A stretch of 64,000 bases of DNA. Source: Curtobacterium sp. MCBA15_012 (GTDB taxonomy: Bacteria; Actinomycetota; Actinomycetes; Actinomycetales; Microbacteriaceae). The DNA is taken from positions 930,001 through 994,000 of the forward strand of contig NZ_CP126267.1 of the NCBI RefSeq assembly GCF_001864935.2, given 5' to 3'. How positions within the stretch are numbered: position 1 is the first letter of the stretch; each line of letters begins with the position of its first letter. The position numbers and the translations under genes were made by a program. Below the pieces are notes generated by a model. The model was not told the origin of the DNA. It did not search any database and saw only the letters and a program-made list of their open reading frames with translations. This document shows, in pieces, positions 63,215 to 64,000 of the stretch.

Positions 63215-64000
63215 CGCCGAGTCCCGTTCCGCGACGCACTACGTCGCGCCGATCGAGGAGACGCCGCTGCAGGCGGTCGACCAGGTCAACGAGGACGAGA
63301 AGACCCGTTCCACCTGGACGGACGCATGGGACTCCATGCGCACCCGTCCGACGTTCTGGATCTCGTCCGTCCTCATCCTGCTCGTGCTGGTCGTCGCGAT
63401 CTTCCCCGGGCTGTTCACCCACGTCGACCCGCGTGCGGCGAACCTCGACTTCAGTGACGAGGGTCCCCGTCCGGGCCACCCGCTCGGGTACACCCGCCAG
63501 GGCTACGACGTGTACGCCCGTGTCATCTGGGGCGCGCAGAACTCGATCATCGTCGGCCTCGTGGCGACGGTCCTCGTGTCGATCGTCGGCATCGTGGTCG
63601 GCGCCCTCGCCGGGTTCTACGGCGGCTGGCTCGACACGATCGTGTCCCGCATCGGCGACATCTTCTTCTCGATCCCGACCATCCTCGGCGCGATCGTGAT
63701 CATGTCGGTCATCCCCGCCCGCAACGCGATCACCGTCGCGCTCGTGCTCGCCGCGTTCGCGTGGCCGCAGATCGCGCGCATCATGCGTGGTGCCGTGCTC
63801 AGCGCGAAGCAGTCCGACTACGTGACCGCCTCGGCGGCGCTCGGCGTCGGCCGCTTCACCACGCTCGTGCGCCACGTCATCCCGAACGCGCTCGCACCGG
63901 TCATCGTCGTCGCGACGGTCTCGCTCGGCACGTTCATCGTGGCCGAGGCGACCCTGTCGTTCCTCGGTATCGGTCTGCCGCCGTCGGCGCTCAGCTGGGG
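63204..64000 (+). CDS. Peptide ABC transporter permease (DppC/OppC type), 3' end outside window
   Basis: The first 265 codons of the partner permease are present. A ~45-residue cytoplasmic lead precedes span 1 (FWISSVLILLVLVVAIFPGLF). The DppC-typical HPLGYTRQGYDVYARVIWGA follows, and the EAA region is near YVTASAALGVGRFTTLVRHV. The window ends at FLGIGLPPSALSW, just before the last span. The ATG overlaps the upstream stop. ATPase genes are expected next. Confidence 0.94.
   Translation, partial: MPSNAESRSATHYVAPIEETPLQAVDQVNEDEKTRSTWTDAWDSMRTRPTFWISSVLILLVLVVAIFPGLFTHVDPRAANLDFSDEGPRPGHPLGYTRQGYDVYARVIWGAQNSIIVGLVATVLVSIVGIVVGALAGFYGGWLDTIVSRIGDIFFSIPTILGAIVIMSVIPARNAITVALVLAAFAWPQIARIMRGAVLSAKQSDYVTASAALGVGRFTTLVRHVIPNALAPVIVVATVSLGTFIVAEATLSFLGIGLPPSALSW

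Overview
The window is about 64 kb of very GC-rich chromosomal DNA, with most third codon positions G or C. It fits an actinobacterium, most likely of the family Microbacteriaceae and perhaps close to Curtobacterium. Supporting signs are a mycothiol S-conjugate amidase, the actinobacterial DUF501, DUF4245, DUF4307 and DUF6264 families, an FBP-type zinc-finger protein, many GTG starts and many leaderless genes. The genus is an inference from gene content and style, not from an alignment.

Layout. 1-3.6 kb: the C-terminal third of mfd, then nhaA and mazG. 3.6-7.0 kb: an accessory island with lower local GC. It holds a broken phage small-terminase gene, a frameshifted DUF4236-like gene, a 41-residue unknown protein, a lipoprotein with ATA where its start should be, and a secreted protein followed by a small acidic protein, read here as a candidate toxin and immunity pair. 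7-12.9 kb: hisS, eno, ftsB/divIC, DUF501, a type II NADH dehydrogenase and an odd tRNA with a UAA anticodon. 13-27 kb: a ThrE-type exporter, a large Ig-domain membrane protein, lemA, a YcaQ-type glycosylase, an AI-2E family transporter, ilvA, greA, mca, a hemolysin III family protein, a cis-prenyltransferase and a class V aminotransferase. 27-39 kb: PIN-PhoH, fumC, carbonic anhydrase, xseA/xseB, ispH, an M18 aminopeptidase, class II fructose-bisphosphate aldolase and class II fructose-1,6-bisphosphatase. 39-55 kb: rmuC, a tautomerase, a secreted repeat protein, an exonuclease, ychF, a trio of small unknown genes, a C-S lyase, two GNATs with a divergent LysR, and a BlaI/M56 pair. 55-60 kb: a tandem glycine riboswitch and gcvT-gcvH-gcvP. 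60-64 kb: the start of a peptide ABC transporter operon.

Functional links. Central carbon genes (eno, fba, glpX, fumC, ndh) lie scattered among housekeeping DNA and RNA repair genes (mfd, xseAB, rmuC, greA). The glycine cleavage genes form a coherent riboswitch-controlled operon. The peptide transporter has a translated-leader-free promoter region with several inverted repeats, and a strong hairpin between the binding protein and the permease genes.

Intergenic space is unusually structured. A dispersed palindrome family with core GGGAGGCGCGG / CCGCGCCTCCC occurs at least eight times, mostly between convergent genes. A different, perfect 62-bp palindrome has a degraded second copy 174 bp away, and a third palindrome type sits downstream of phoH. 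At least eight genes carry a TANNNT box 6-8 nt before a GTG or ATG start and no Shine-Dalgarno sequence, so they are probably leaderless.
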